Positions 35,111 to 47,489 are shown, counted from the stretch's first letter. The stretch is DNA of 64,000 nucleotides from Rhodamnia argentea (GCF_020921035.1 NC_063157.1:12250001-12314000), one strand, 5' to 3'. Numbers and translations: made by a program. The notes: generated from the sequence alone by a model not told the origin.

Positions 35111-36039
35111 CTCTCGACCTTCCTTGGCTTCAGCCCCAAAAACCAGAATATCTACCATGTGTAAGCATTAACGTAATACTTTATGCAGAAATTCATTGAC
35201 AAAGATCATTGATCTTCAAGACTTTCACGTTCCGAGAGGGATGAAGCCATACCTTTTTGCATAGCGATTCTTCAAGCATTGATTATTGCGTCGGAAAACG
35301 GAGATGATGAAGAACCTGGTTTCTCTCCCTTAAACCTCTGTGCCTTTATATTGTTTCTAATGGAGAGAGATAACTTATGTTATTACGTTAAAACGTCGTC
35401 ATTGATAGGGTGGAGAGAGGACTAGACTTCCTTTTAAATATAGGTTATCAATAGACACCTCTTCAATAGGCCATTCATCAACGCACATGAAGAGTTGTGT
35501 CTTTTTAGTTATGACTTTAATAACCAACACAAATTAATTATAACATGAAGTAATTTTTAAACCATTGTTAAAAACACCATATTGGCCGCATTTATTTTTA
35601 CATTCTCCCATTTGGCCAATATCATAATGTGGACAATAACATCATGTTATAACTTTTCTTTAAATTGGCTATCACATAATATTCACAATAAAGTAAAGAA
35701 GATTAATCCGAGTCTTAGTGCTTGTGTGTCATTAATAGACACAGTCCCTTCTATGTACTACGACTATAGCTCTCTCCTTATCATAATTCATAAATAAGAA
35801 ATATAATAATGATCAAATTATAATGTCTCTATTAGAGATTACCCTATCAAACATTTATCTATTTCCATCATGTATACTAAGTGAAAGACATGATATATCA
35901 GAAACACATAAATGAGCTCGGAGTGTCAAACTTAATAGAGTTGTAATACAAACTCATTAATGCGTCTAATAATGCCCACCCTTTCAACATGTTCATTAAA
36001 TGTTTATCGCGACAGTCCTTTTTGTTAATGGATTAGCAA
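35111..36039. other. intergenic, probably retroelement flank
   Basis: AT-rich DNA with no coding signal, next to the Copia pol remnant. It may include that element's 3' LTR (minus orientation), but no paired LTR was found. Confidence 0.35.
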
Positions 36040-36814
36040 TCATAAGATTGGTGCTAATTTGCTCATTTGACACTCTCTGTTTTTGAACTTCTTCTTTGAC
36101 GAATAGGTATTTAATTTCCATAAGTTTCGTACCGTTAGAATACTTGTCGTTCTTAATGAAGAAAACTGCTGCAGAATTATCGTATTAACTTTTTTCAGCA
36201 GCCCGACAATAATGCCAACAATCACAAGCCCCGAAATAAAGTTCTGGAGCCATTTCTCGTGAATAGTCGCCTCAAAACATGCCACAAACTCAACCTCCAT
36301 TATGGATGCAACAATCATTGACTGCACGTTCGGCTAAATCGGAATCCGAATATCCAATCACCTTAAGATGATTAGATCTTTTATAAGTGAGTATATGTTT
36401 TTTTTTTTTTTAAATACTTGCAAGTATCTGAGAACTTTCTTTGCGATTTTCCAGTGATCCAATTCTGGATTACTTTGATACTTGCCCAATATTATGGCAA
36501 CATAATCGATGTTTGGTCCGGTGCAAGTTTGGGCATACATTAAGATCCCAACAACATATGCATAGGGAATACTTGTAGTTTATTCTTGTTCCAATTCACT
36601 TTTCAGACTTTGCATAAGGCTAAATTTGCCCCTTTTTCTGTATTGGAACTATTCCTGCTGAATATTTATCCTTATTGAATCCCTTTAGAATTTTATTAGT
36701 GTATGCAAACTCAATCACATAAAGAGAACAATAATTGGAAACAATTCTTACATTAAAACAAATAATAGAAATTGGCTTCACACATAAAGCAAATAAAAAT
36801 CCCACAAGAAACAA
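36040..36814 (-). pseudogene. Copia retrotransposon pol remnant (end of reverse transcriptase and RNase H)
   Basis: Read on the minus strand from 36814 down, the pieces are in the natural order. ILKGFNKDKYSAGIVPIQK is the end of the reverse-transcriptase region. MYAQTCTGPNIDYV, then GKYQSNPELDHWKIAKKVLR, is the linker to RNase H. Last come EVEFVACFEATIHEKWLQNF and a degraded metal-binding tail. Frames shift and stops interrupt. This is a dead Copia fragment, interpreted from family motifs. Confidence 0.75.
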
Positions 36815-37437
36815 AATAGTATAGTAAAGAGTACAAATAAGATTCTACAACATCCTAGCTATGACCAGGCTCGTACATCTCAAAATTGATGCACATCGAC
36901 TTATGCAAAAAACTGATGTAGGTATCGTCACGTGTGAACATCAACCAGCAAAGCATATCGACCAAGAAAGTCGAACGAAAAAGAAGCGGCAAAGCATGAA
37001 CTAGCATACCAGAATCATAAAAGCCACAAATCGAAGTAACATTGCGAAATGAGGAACAATTAATCTAGAGAACATAACAAAAAAAGGGACCACGACCTCT
37101 GAAGTTGAATTGAGCCACGCTAATTCAAGTAAAAATAGCGTTGACAGTCCAGTCTCAGCCTAAGCTAGAGCAGGATAGTCTTGGACAAATCACTCAAAGA
37201 AATAGATCATTGACCTCTTGCTTTCACTCCACTGTCGTCTCTTTTCATTTGCGGACTTTGTCCTTTTTCTTCTTTCTTGAAATTGAACTGTAGTAGGAAT
37301 GCGTTTCAGATTATAAAGCAGAGGGATGGGAAAAGCAGAGGCCTCGATGGCATTCGCAAATCATAATCCCATGTGGAAAAGGTCTAATCTTTTGACTTTT
37401 GTTCAAAATATTATAGAAGATTTTTCGAATATGATCA
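36815..37437. other. intergenic DNA with no gene recognised
   Basis: Short frames only; no domain, RNA or repeat structure that I can support. Confidence 0.35.
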
Positions 37438-38660
37438 ATCAGAGTTTTTTTTTACCTTGTCTTCCCCACTCGTTTTTTTGCTTATTTGGTGTCATATAAG
37501 CATTGCGTGCCATGTCGTGTCATATCAGCAATGCCACGCCATTAATTTATATAATGATTTAGAGAATGCGGTTGTCCAAAGAATATGGCTGCACAAAAGA
37601 GAAAGTTAGAGAAGTTGATTGCAGAAACTAAAATTATCAAATTGCAAAATTTAAGTTGAAAAATATAATTTTATCAAAACACGACCTTGACCCAAACTTA
37701 AGTTTGCATGCAACAAATTTTCAAGGCAGTGTAAAGACTATTCTACTTCCAATAAATATTCCAGGAAAACGACATAAATGATTTATGAATTTGTTTTGAT
37801 GTGCAATATCATTTCTGAACTTTAAATTTGTTCAATGTGATTTCTGAACTATTGAAAAATCTTCAATGTGGTCATTCAATTTACGCAAATGACAAAAATT
37901 AGACATTATTTGATAACATGAATTTATACTCAAATTGGTTTTTAGAATGATGAGTCAACTTGCTTATCTTTTTATCTATTTACTTTAGAAAAGACTAGAA
38001 TTTTTTTTTTTATGGCGTTAACATGTCGGTCATTATATGACACGTGGAATGAGATGAATATCCATTGTAATTTTCTTTTGTTATCCTAAGCCCACATTCG
38101 CAAATCAGAGTTTTTCTTTCCTTCTGTTTCCAATTCGTTATTGCTTATTTGGTGTCACATATGCATAGCGTGCCATTTCGTACTATATCAGCAATTCCAT
38201 ACCACTAATTTATTTGATGATTTACAGAAAGCGATTGACCAAAGAATATAATCACACAAACGAGAAAGTTAAGAGGAGCTTATTGCAAAAAAATAATCTT
38301 TAGTGAGGACCACATTGCAAAACTAAAGTTGAGAAATAAAATTCTATCAAAACATGACCTTGAACCAAACTTAAGTTTTCACGTAACGAATTTTCAAGGC
38401 GGCATAAAGGCTGTTCGACTTCTAACAAATCGAATGGTATTTGATGTTGTGAATTATCATATGCTTGATTCGATTTTCGGAATCATAAGTCAACGTGTCC
38501 ATCTTTTTTATCCATCTAGTTTTGAAAAGAAGGGGAAAAAATAATTGTGCCGCTAATATGTCCATCGTTACCTGAAGACGTGATACATTTTATCTTAATT
38601 TGAGATGAATATCTTAAACGTATAATTCACATCTAATTTGTTTTTCTCATCCTAAGCCAC
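37438..38660. repeat. direct duplication of a roughly 0.6-kb segment
   Basis: Copy A (37438-38100) and copy B (about 38105-38660) align end to end: AATCAGAGTTTTT, GCTTATTTGGTGTCA(C/T)AT, GTGCCAT(G/T)TCGT, AAGAATAT, GACCTTGA(C/A)CCAAACTTAAG, TTTTCAAGGC, then TCATCCTAAGCC-like ends. Copy A has about 150 bases near 37770-37920 that copy B lacks. Divergence shows the duplication is not recent. No coding content. Confidence 0.75.
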
Positions 38661-38818
38661 AGTTAGCAAGTTTTGTTAACTTAAATTAAGCATGTTGATA
38701 CATTGTAGGGTCTGATAACGACAGTTTCTGCTCGCCCCGTGGGATTCGTCGATTTATCGTCCCGGCCGTGTCTTCTCACGAATCAGAATTTGAAGACTTC
38801 GACGTCCCTCTCCCACTC

Positions 38819-38846
38819 CGACCTCGACCTCGACCTCGACCTCGTC
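38819..38846 (+). repeat. GACCTC hexanucleotide repeat
   Basis: Four perfect-looking copies of GACCTC (CGACCTCGACCTC...) lie 30 bases before the upstream ATG of the RING gene. Confidence 0.8.
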
Positions 38847-38876
38847 GATTAGCCTCGCTATGACGTCGTCAAGATC

Positions 38877-39051
38877 ATGTCCGGCCGTACGGACGAGGAG
38901 CGAGACCTAGGGTTGGGGACCGAGTACGACGAACGCTCTGACTGGCCCTCCGAGCCTTCTGTGTCGTGTCCGTTGTCCCCGGGGAGCCGACTTAACTTGC
39001 GACGGAGTCGAAATCAGCGGAATCGACTCGGACTGGGAACTCGGAGCATAT
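38877..39051 (+). other. possible frameshifted N-terminus of the RING-H2 gene
   Basis: An ATG at 38877 opens a frame (MSGRTDEERDLGLGTEY) with acidic content like the RING protein downstream but one frame off; its own stop is near 39083. The RING frame is open back to 38913 and reads GVEISGIDSDWELGAY just before the next ATG at 39052, clearly homologous to GVEISGIDLDLNSEP inside the protein. So true coding sequence seems to extend upstream of 39052. Either an upstream start was lost by a one-base indel between about 38913 and 39003, or that part is untranslated. Confidence 0.4.
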
Positions 39052-39383
39052 ATGGACTCGGTGGCGTCGGATTCGCGGCTTAATGTGAGAGAAGAGTCTG
39101 ATTGGGAGGAGGAGGTTGAAGTAGCAATTGGTGAGATTGAGCGAATGATGGCATCGCCCGAGCAAGAAGAGCCATTGCAAGACCCTGATCAGGAGTTCTC
39201 GCACAGCGGAGTCGAAATCAGCGGAATTGACTTGGACTTGAACTCGGAGCCTTTGGACTCGGTCGCGTCGGATTCGCAGGTTAATATGAGAGAAGAGTCT
39301 GATTGGGAGGAGATTGAGCGAATGATGGCATCGCCCTATCAAGAAGAGCCATTGCAAGACTCCGATCAGGTGTTCTGGTTCAG
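39003..39383 (+). repeat. internal tandem duplication in the RING gene (204-bp period)
   Basis: CGGAGTCGAAATCAGCGG occurs at 39003 and again at 39207, exactly 204 bases (68 codons) apart. Repeat 1 (39003-39202) and repeat 2 (39207-39383) both encode GVEISGID, DSVASDS, REESDWEE, IERMMASP and QEEPLQD in order. Repeat 1 has about seven extra codons (EVEVAIG). The two copies are in the same frame, so the duplication was coding when it formed. Confidence 0.9.
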
Positions 39384-39834
39384 TTTCTTCCCGGAAGGTT
39401 TTCGCGTAAACCCTAATTTCGATTCGGATCCTGAATTGCTCATTCAAGGTGACCATGTTGATCCCGATGAGAGTTTCACTGCAGTGTCGCAGCAGATTCT
39501 GAGGAATGAGATAGCCGGAAGAGACAATTCGCGGGCGTCGGCAAGAGTAGTGGAGAACCTGCCTCTGATTACCGTGAGCGAAGGGGGATTGGGAAGTGGT
39601 GATGGGATTTGTGCGGTTTGCAAGGACAAGTACGTGGAGGGGGAGAAGGTGAAGGTGTTACCTTGCGTGCATCGCTACCATCAAGACTGCATCTTGCCGT
39701 GGTTGAGGATGCATAACACGTGCCCGGTTTGCCGGTTTGAGTTGCCAAAAGATGACTCGAGGCTGGGAGGCTGGAGAACCGTGAGGGATGGAGGTATGCA
39801 TGGTGGTGGACTGCACAGTGATACGCCGATTTGA
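39052..39834 (+). CDS. RING-H2 finger E3 ubiquitin ligase
   Basis: An intronless frame encodes 260 residues from the ATG at 39052. The N-terminal half is acidic and disordered-looking and holds a duplicated block. The RING-H2 domain runs from Cys187 to Cys227 with spacing C-x2-C-x14-C-x1-H-x2-H-x2-C-x10-C-x2-C (CAVC, CVHRYHQDC, CPVC), all eight zinc ligands intact. The segment VVENLPLITVSE ahead of it is typical of cytosolic plant RING-H2 ligases. Such proteins bind an E2 through the RING and pass ubiquitin to substrates; the substrate here is unknown. No transmembrane segment is seen. The start is uncertain because coding similarity extends upstream of it. Confidence 0.82.
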   Translation: MDSVASDSRLNVREESDWEEEVEVAIGEIERMMASPEQEEPLQDPDQEFSHSGVEISGIDLDLNSEPLDSVASDSQVNMREESDWEEIERMMASPYQEEPLQDSDQVFWFSFFPEGFRVNPNFDSDPELLIQGDHVDPDESFTAVSQQILRNEIAGRDNSRASARVVENLPLITVSEGGLGSGDGICAVCKDKYVEGEKVKVLPCVHRYHQDCILPWLRMHNTCPVCRFELPKDDSRLGGWRTVRDGGMHGGGLHSDTPI

Positions 39835-42800
39835 GATGTGCAAGTTACACGGAAACACAGTGTAGTTGATGAATGATCTGAATGGTGATTATCTTCGAGC
39901 TTTTTACCAGTTCAGTGTTGATTGCTTCAAAGAAATGATGTGATTTTTTCCAGAGTTGCATGTATTCCGAAGTTTCATCCAGATATGGTGCCTCTATGTA
40001 TAGCCTAGGTTATGTTACAATTAACTGGTTACATATCTCTGAGGTTCTAGCTAAGTATAGCGTACAATGTTCTTTAGCAGTTTGTAACTACCATTCCGTG
40101 AGCCGATTAAGTACCTTTCAACTCCTTTTTTCAGGGTGATGAAAGACCGCATATGTATAGATATGGGTTTCATTTGAATTTTGTGAGTGTGATGCGATAT
40201 GAAGACGAAAGATAGTCTTCGTAGAACTTATATTGGTCAGGGCTCAGGAATGGGTTTTAACTTTTGACCGCGATTAGAATACCTTGGCAGAGGATAGTTC
40301 CATAAATTGTTCTTGCAGGTGTTGGAGAAACTCAACAAATTATGTGTTTTGACTGGTGAGCATGATCAAGGGACTGAAGCTCTCGTACGAGTTCTAACAA
40401 ACAATTATTTTACGCGCCAAAAGCTTGACTGGCTTTCTGACTCTTGTATGAACTGGTGGAAAGGAATTTTATCCATATGGAAGTACTCTGGTTTTTGATT
40501 TTAGTCATTACTTCCTTTAGATCATGAGTTGACCGTTGTTACGTTTAAACATAATGAGATAATGAGGTAGATTTTAGTATTTAATTTTCGCTTAAGTTGT
40601 TTTGCTTTATATCGAGGAAAGTTGGGTGAACTAACCAATGTTAAGAATTCTAGACAAGTTCAAGTTACAAACTGATTTGTTGATTCAAATGCTGTTAGGG
40701 TTCGGCCAAAAATTGCTGTCGGAGAGAAATATAGTTGCTCAAGAAATTTACTTTTATTCTTGACAGACTCTTAATCTGTTAATGATTGTCTAGTAGGTCT
40801 GAACAAAGTCATTAGGATTTTATTTCTGCAAGAGCACTTTGAAACCTTTGCTGGCACATAACCTTAATCAGAGAGGGAAGGCCATCTTCCTCTATATTGG
40901 TGGTTTGGCACCCGTGACAAACTGGACTATTTTTAAGCATTTAGACTTGGTTTCTGACATTTAGATTCAATTCGTTATTGTAAGTAAGAGTGTTTTATCT
41001 ATTATACATCTGAAGACAAAAGAAATTGCACTTCTGCCTTGGGATTTCTCCTGCAGTTTTCACTTTTCTTGAAGGTACTTCAGAAAAGCTAAGTTGCACA
41101 CTATCAGACAGTGGGTATTGGTAAATATGTACACCTAGTTACTGCATTTCAACAAAGATGTGCAAAACTAAGCTTTTATGTGTTTTCTAATGAGTAAGAA
41201 GAGTTAAAGGTCTCCAAAATGCTTCCAGGGTCGGTGGTATGGTTATGCTCTCAAATAGAAGAATCTGGGAATTGACAAATTACAAACAGTGAGCAGCTTT
41301 ATCCAACGCTCATGGCATTTTTCATCACTCCATTTTTATGTCATGCAATTAGTTGTGTTGAGGTTCATTGTCATGCTCATACATTGCCAGTGTTTGTATG
41401 CCTTTTATAGTGGATTTCACTGCTGCACTTTTCAGGATTTTTTTTTTTTTTTTTTGGTCATACACTTTTCAGGAGTTTTTTTTTTTTTTTGGTCGGAGCA
41501 AATTTTTCAGGAGTTCGCTTCCTATGTTTTGAAGGTTTATGTCATCTGAGCAAATATAGTTCCAGATACTTGCATTGTCTATTGGTTGTCCTAGTAGCAG
41601 AGCATTTAGTGTCATCAACAGAGGTAGTGTCGTTAGTGATGACATTACTGGATAATTGCTTCTTTCATGAATCTGGTATGATTCCCCAAGTTGAGATGTT
41701 AAAATTGGCAGTAAATCCATGACCCAGTTATTTAGTTCTCCTACATTTTTTTTTTTTGTAGGATTGCACGAAGAAAATTATCTTGCACCACAAGGTTAAA
41801 ACAGAGGACGTGTGATAGTAGAAAGGAACAAAGTTGTCATTTTCAGTGATGGAATGAAGCCCCTATGGCCTCATAGTGTCCACTGAGGCAATCAAACAAA
41901 GCACTCACTCTGTCTAGAAACCATTACCGAGGTTGCGTGACTCCTGGGAGTGGCTGTCACACCTTCTGCAAAGTAACTCTTCTGATTCAGGGCAATAACT
42001 TTTTAGGAAAGTGGAAACATATGAATTATTGTCTCAATCATTTCAGGTTTGAAGGTTGATGGGGGACTGGGGATGGGGTATTCCAGGAGTGTATTTCTAA
42101 TGTTTCCCTGTTTGCTTGTGTTTCTATTCTCTGGCACTCTCGGTCACCTCTTACCCTCTAACTCTGCACCCAACTTGCACCAAACCCGTCATATGCGAGC
42201 TCCCTCGAGTACTTGCATGAAACGAGGGTCAGTTTGGACTAGCTATATAATTATTCGGCAGATTTGCTTTATTTGATGGTCTAAAACGTCTCTTTCTTCT
42301 GGGGTTTTAATCTGGTCTAAATTTGAAGCTACTTTCAATTAACTTAACTTTCAAGACATCAACCGGGTACTATACTTATGGAATACTTTCAATCAGTTCA
42401 CTCAACGCATGTTACCTGGGCACATGGATGATTGTTTCAAGGGATGGCTGATGGAGCAAGCTGATTAAAAGTACTCCTTGAGGTCCGTGATCTGGTTGAA
42501 GGTTTTGGAATTCTTTTCTTGGGTAGAAGGTTTGAGAGACCGGTGACCCGATTAAAAGTAACCCTAGGGCTGAGACTGCTAACTTTGCAATTTAGCCAAC
42601 TTCCGAGTACGAAACACGATGTGAGCATGATTTTTATTTTTGGCATGACCTTTTGAGAAGCCAATAGCAGTAACTCTCATTTTGGCTAACTTCAGCATGT
42701 TATTCTGAAATCTGCAGAATACAGCTATCTTTTTTAGCTATAATACTCTTTTCTTCCCCTGAACCTTCCGGCCCACCTGGATGATGCTTGAAATCTAATC

Positions 42801-44983
42801 CATAACTGCCGAATTTATGAAATTGTCTGATCCTACCTCAATTTACTAAATGATTGTCGATCTCTTGACTATCAACATTAGAGATGAGATCTGTGGACTG
42901 TTTCCTTTTTGATAATCTTCAATTTGTGCTGATATGTGAAGCATATGTCGGGTGAGATGTGACCAAAATACAAATTAGATCTCCTCAAACCTGTGTTGGT
43001 AAGTTTCTGGTAGATTGGATGGCAATTGATCTGCAAAACGGTAGTTAATTATCATGAAGCAAGTGAATAATTTCTAGGATGTTTCACAGGGACGTTCTTC
43101 TCAATCATCTAAGCTTAAGAAACACCTCAAGCTTTGGTTAGTTAAACATTTCCAATCATCTCCTAGTACCCGTGGGATCTTCCCTTTGCTGTCGAGATCA
43201 ATCATTTGGACCTGTGATTTGATGGAAAAGATATCTTAGATGGTATCTCGAGCACCGAAAGGTGGGGAAGGAAACAAAAAACAAAAGAATTGGCGAATCA
43301 AATGACGGGCTAGTTTCGACCGAAAAAAAAAAAAATGATGGGCTAGTATAACATAGACAGGTGAGAGCGGTCGAACGAGGTCTAGGGTCATCGATGCATG
43401 TTGCAGTGTATTGCATCATAGGAAAGGAAAACGTATCATCTTTCAAGAGTGTTGTATTGTCAGGGAAAGGATAGAAAGTGAAAGCGTGAAATGTCGCTCC
43501 TGAATCTGAAAAAAGAGTCTCTTTTCTTCTTTTTCCCTCTAAATTATCTGTCTGCCCTGAACAGAAAGTGCATTTGCTTTTGTCCTGGTAAAAACTTTCC
43601 ATCCACACTCTCTCTCTCTCTCTCTCTCTCTCCCCTGCCCATGTTCATTTGAATGAGAAATGCTGTCTGTGAGCCTAGTCCTGCATTAGAAGAGGAAATG
43701 GCCACTACGTTCCAGCACGTTTCTCTAGTTTATCAGAGCACCCTTTTAACCCAACAGAAAAATAGAAAAAATAGATGTTGATTATATGTGGATTAGCTTC
43801 CTGGAGGAGTCGTGTGAACTGCTAATACATGAGCTTAGGTCAGGTTGTGCTAATTGGATTAGGTACTAAAGTTCAAAAGTCTCAAGAAGATTCTGCCCAC
43901 CAGAATCCCATTTCATGGTTTGGATTGACTAGGAAGATGAGGAGCTCCCTCGGCCTCTCATTTTGTTATCATTTCTTTATTGGCTTTGCCTTTGTTTCAC
44001 CAGCTCTTTAGCCACCTGCTCAACCCTAATTCGAGGTTAAAAAACCTCAAAAAGCGTTGCGGTCCAGCCACAATAATCAAAGAAACCCGCCGTTTACAAA
44101 ACACAGAATCCATTACCCCCAGCAGCTCGACACTTGGCAATGCTGAGGAGTGCTTGATCACTCCTAAGACCGATTCACAGCACCACAGCCGTTAGCAAAG
44201 CGACAGGGACATGGGCAAGCACAAAAATGAAAGGCCCCGAAAAAGTGTGTTCTGTTTGCCCCATAAAAAAAGTTAAAGAGAAAGATGCCCATTTGCTTAA
44301 AATAAGCCAACACCTTTATTATCCACATTGTTAGTGGATCGAGACCTTATTCACAAGTACGTAAGCGCCATGTAGAAATGCGTGCAACTTTAGAATAACC
44401 CACCAGAATATTGCCCCACACCCCCACCATTATGATACCTTGTGCCCTTGAGATGATGAATTAGCACTCAATATTAATCTAATGGGGCTGCATTGGTCTA
44501 AATGATGGCCCACGAGGAAGAATTTACTAATCACATAAGCAAAAGGTGGGAAAAGACAAAAGAGGAGGGGGGATGATTGAAGATGATGCAAGCTGCTGAT
44601 GGGGTTTATCCAAGATTCACCGATCTTTGCCTAAACCAATCTAATGACATTGTAAGAAAGAAATTAATTAAAGATGCTAGGCATGCGATTAAGTCGTGGA
44701 CGAGAGGCAATCACGACGAGTTTGGACACTGAGTGCTCAATCGCGATTCTTGTTTTCTTAATGCATGCCACCAGTTTGATCATGGTGGGCTGGATCATGG
44801 CCTTCATAAGGAATCTGATAATTGAAAAACCAACATATCTTGATGGATCCAACATGACTTTGCCCTAGGTCACCCAAGTGGGTTGCCACATGGTACAAGT
44901 GAGATTGCCCTAAAATTGCAACCATCTTGGTGGGTGGGGGAAACCTGAAAAAGCTTCTTTAAGCAAGAAAGGAGACAAGCAGA

Positions 44984-45024
<41 letters not shown>

Positions 45025-45416
45025 TTAGGGTTGAGTTGACGAGCTGAGCAATGAGGAGGCGAGGATAAGGGGCTGCACGTGGTGCACCGGCCACACACAA
45101 AATGTCTGCCTACCTCTGCAAATTGTGCTTTGGGTGGCCATTTGTGGATGTGAATCTGTGATTGGTATTTCTCGCCAAGGTAAAGGGGCTGCCCTTCACA
45201 TCAAGCACCCGTCCGTGCGGTACCTGGGCCGTTATTCCAGGGCAATTGTCGGATGCCCAGACAAGTCCTTCATCACTTCATCGAACCATTGCTGACAAGT
45301 TTTCCAGAATTAAATCATGATCATCTGAAAGTTGCGACCCTTTTTAATTTGGATGCTTAACTAGTGGCATTTGTTAGTAAGTAGGTATGCACAAAAATTT
45401 GTTATCCTTACGTTGT
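39835..45416. other. long gene-poor stretch
   Basis: The first several hundred bases may be RING 3' UTR. Beyond that I see no intact gene in 5.5 kb. T-runs occur at 41440-41490, CT repeats at 43604-43632 and GA repeats at about 44989-45020. Short frames on both strands have no domain. A possible secreted-peptide exon at 42049-42276 is listed separately. Confidence 0.4.
42049..42276 (+). CDS. doubtful small secreted-peptide exon, function unknown
   Basis: This 75-codon frame starts just after a possible 3' splice site (AG at 42045-42046). From the second Met it reads MGYSRSVFLMFPCLLVFLF then SGTLG, which looks like a signal peptide. A basic stretch, RHMRAPSSTCMKRG, follows, and a possible donor (GTCAGT) lies at 42228. 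I looked for Cys-rich or CLE/IDA-like endings and found none, and no convincing next exon. It may be chance. Confidence 0.15.
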   Translation: MKVDGGLGMGYSRSVFLMFPCLLVFLFSGTLGHLLPSNSAPNLHQTRHMRAPSSTCMKRGSVWTSYIIIRQICFI

Positions 45417-45425
45417 AACTAGGAT

Positions 45426-46226
45426 GGGCAAAAGTAAACTTTTAGTGGTAAAAGTCATGTACGGAGATGACTTTTGTACCAAAAGTTTCATTCAGATCAT
45501 TTAAAATGCCAAGTTCTTGAAAAAGCGATTGTTGTAGTGCCAAGTTCGATTTGGTCCACCGGAATACTAACGTGATATTATTTTATTAATATTTGACATT
45601 GAGTTGGCTTCGATGATATCCGGTAAGCAATTAAAAAAGGTAAAAAATAAAAATAAAAATACTAACTTAATTAGTTACAAAAATAAATAAAAATATAAAA
45701 TTTGGAAAAAATCAAAACGTATAAATTTTCTTTAAAATAAACTAAAAATTCTGTTAAAAATTAACAAAATAAAGAAAAAACTTAAAAAAAAAGGTTTTAG
45801 GATAGGCGGCGGCGGCGAGGGCTTGTGAAAGCCCTCGCCACCTGGTAAACCAGAAACTTTTTTTTTTAAGGTTTTTTGTTAAATCTTAAACTTATTTTTA
45901 ATTTTATTTTAAATAAAATCTGTACATTAAAAGAATTTATTTTTAGTTAATTTTAAATTTTGAATTTAATTTTGTAATTTATTTTAAAGTGTAAAAGTCC
46001 ACGTGGCAAGCCACGTGCCACGTGGACTTATTATTTTTTTAAAATGTCATTTTTCATTAAAAAAATAATTATTAATGACACGTGGCAATTTTGGCCGAAA
46101 ATTCTCGCCGAAGGCATCAAAGTGAGCCTTTTGTCTCCGACTTGGCATTAAAGTGATTCGATTGAAACTTTTGTCATCAAAGTGATCTCCGTACATAACT
46201 TTTGGCACTAAAAGTACACTTTTGCC
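45426..46226. mobile_element. Mutator-type MITE with perfect 9-bp target duplication
   Basis: AACTAGGAT flanks it on both sides (45417-45425 and 46227-46235). The left end (GGGCAAAAGTAAACTTTTAG) matches the reversed right end (GGCAAAAGTGTACTTTTAGT), and similarity runs on through ATGTACGGAGAT. The interior has a small GC core (GGCGGCGGCGAGGGC, 45806-45840) between A-rich and T-rich tracts, and CCACGTGGCA-type palindromes near 46003-46023. Non-coding, about 800 bp. Confidence 0.85.
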
Positions 46227-46281
46227 AACTAGGATTATACAATATTATGTACTTTATATTTGTTGACACCTAAATTTTTTA

Positions 46282-46697
46282 GGGATAATTGTTTAAAAAG
46301 TCCTAAAAGTAAGACTGCCGATTTGGTCTTAAACCTTTCAATTATGCCAATATACTGGTAAATCTTTTGATAATTTGCCAATTCTATCATAAACCTTTTG
46401 ATTGTATCAATTTAGTCTAAATATTTTGGCGATTTGCCAATTTAGTCCTAAACCTTTTGATAATTTGTCAATGTGGTCATTTTCGCCAATATAAGTTTAG
46501 GACTAAATTGGCAAAACTTCAAAAAGTTTATAACTAAGTTGGCAAAATTTCAAAAGGTTAAGGACTAAATTAATACAATTGAACGGTTTATGACTAAATT
46601 GACAAATAAGGTTTAGGACTAAATTGGTACAATTGAAGTGTTTATGAATGAATTGGCCGCTATACAATAGGTTTAGGATTTTTTGAACAATTTTTCC
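46282..46697. mobile_element. MITE with AAAGTCCTAAA-type ends
   Basis: The left end GGGATAATTGTTTAAAAAGT and the reversed right end GGAAAAATTGTTCAAAAAAT match, followed by CCTAAA on both. The interior is many diverged copies of a short unit (TTTAGTC(C/T)TAAACCTTTTGA and its reverse). It is related in wording to 9724-10367. No clean target duplication. Confidence 0.65.
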
Positions 46698-47489
46698 AAA
46701 AATTTTCATCTCAAAGGTTCGCTTAGTTTTTCTTTAAAATTTGGGATTGAATCCGTTGATATCATGAAAGTTCGACCACTAAAACCAAATAAGACGCATT
46801 GCATACTCTCGAATTTTTTTGTGTCGAATTGAAATAAGAATTTTGTTAGATGTCTGTGTCGTGACATGGGGGGGTAATGTTAATCTTAAAAACAAAAACA
46901 CGTCGCATTATGACAATTTAAGTTTAGCAAACAGTTGCGTTACACAGTCGTATTGGTTCTTTGTTTTTTTTCAGATATCACAGACATCCAAATTCTCCCT
47001 AAATTCTCATCGTGAATGAAAAATTTAAAAATATTTTTGGTTGTGTTGTAACCAAAGTTAAGAAATGTGTTTACGTTTTAAGAACAGACTGTCCCCTTCC
47101 AGTATGCAATTTTTTGAAAACACCTTTTTTGTAGTTTAGAGTTATAATAATGACGACAATTTTCCTCATTTTTAACTTGCAAGCAACTTTCTCTACGTGA
47201 CGAATTTATATTGTCAGTACTAATTTGCTTTTAAATAAATTAAAAGCACAGAGCGGCATCAATTTCCTTATGCTAGAAGGCATTATTTCTCTGTTAAGAA
47301 AAAGATTAACTTTCAGCTACGAAAAATTCACCTTTTTTCCACTGTATTTTTTTGTTTTTTCTGGTAGCTTGAAATTAAGTGGAACATTTAAACCTGTACA
47401 GAGGTATCCTCCGTTATTGCATTATTTGCTTTTGACTGAACTTGGTGATTCAGAAAATTTTCAGAATCGAATATTATGTTGAGTGGGAG
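46698..47489. other. intergenic DNA with no gene recognised
   Basis: AT-rich, with short frames only. Confidence 0.35.

Noticed and set aside
43198..43608. 136-codon minus-strand frame
   Set aside because: No domain, poly-Phe from a T-run, and no gene context.
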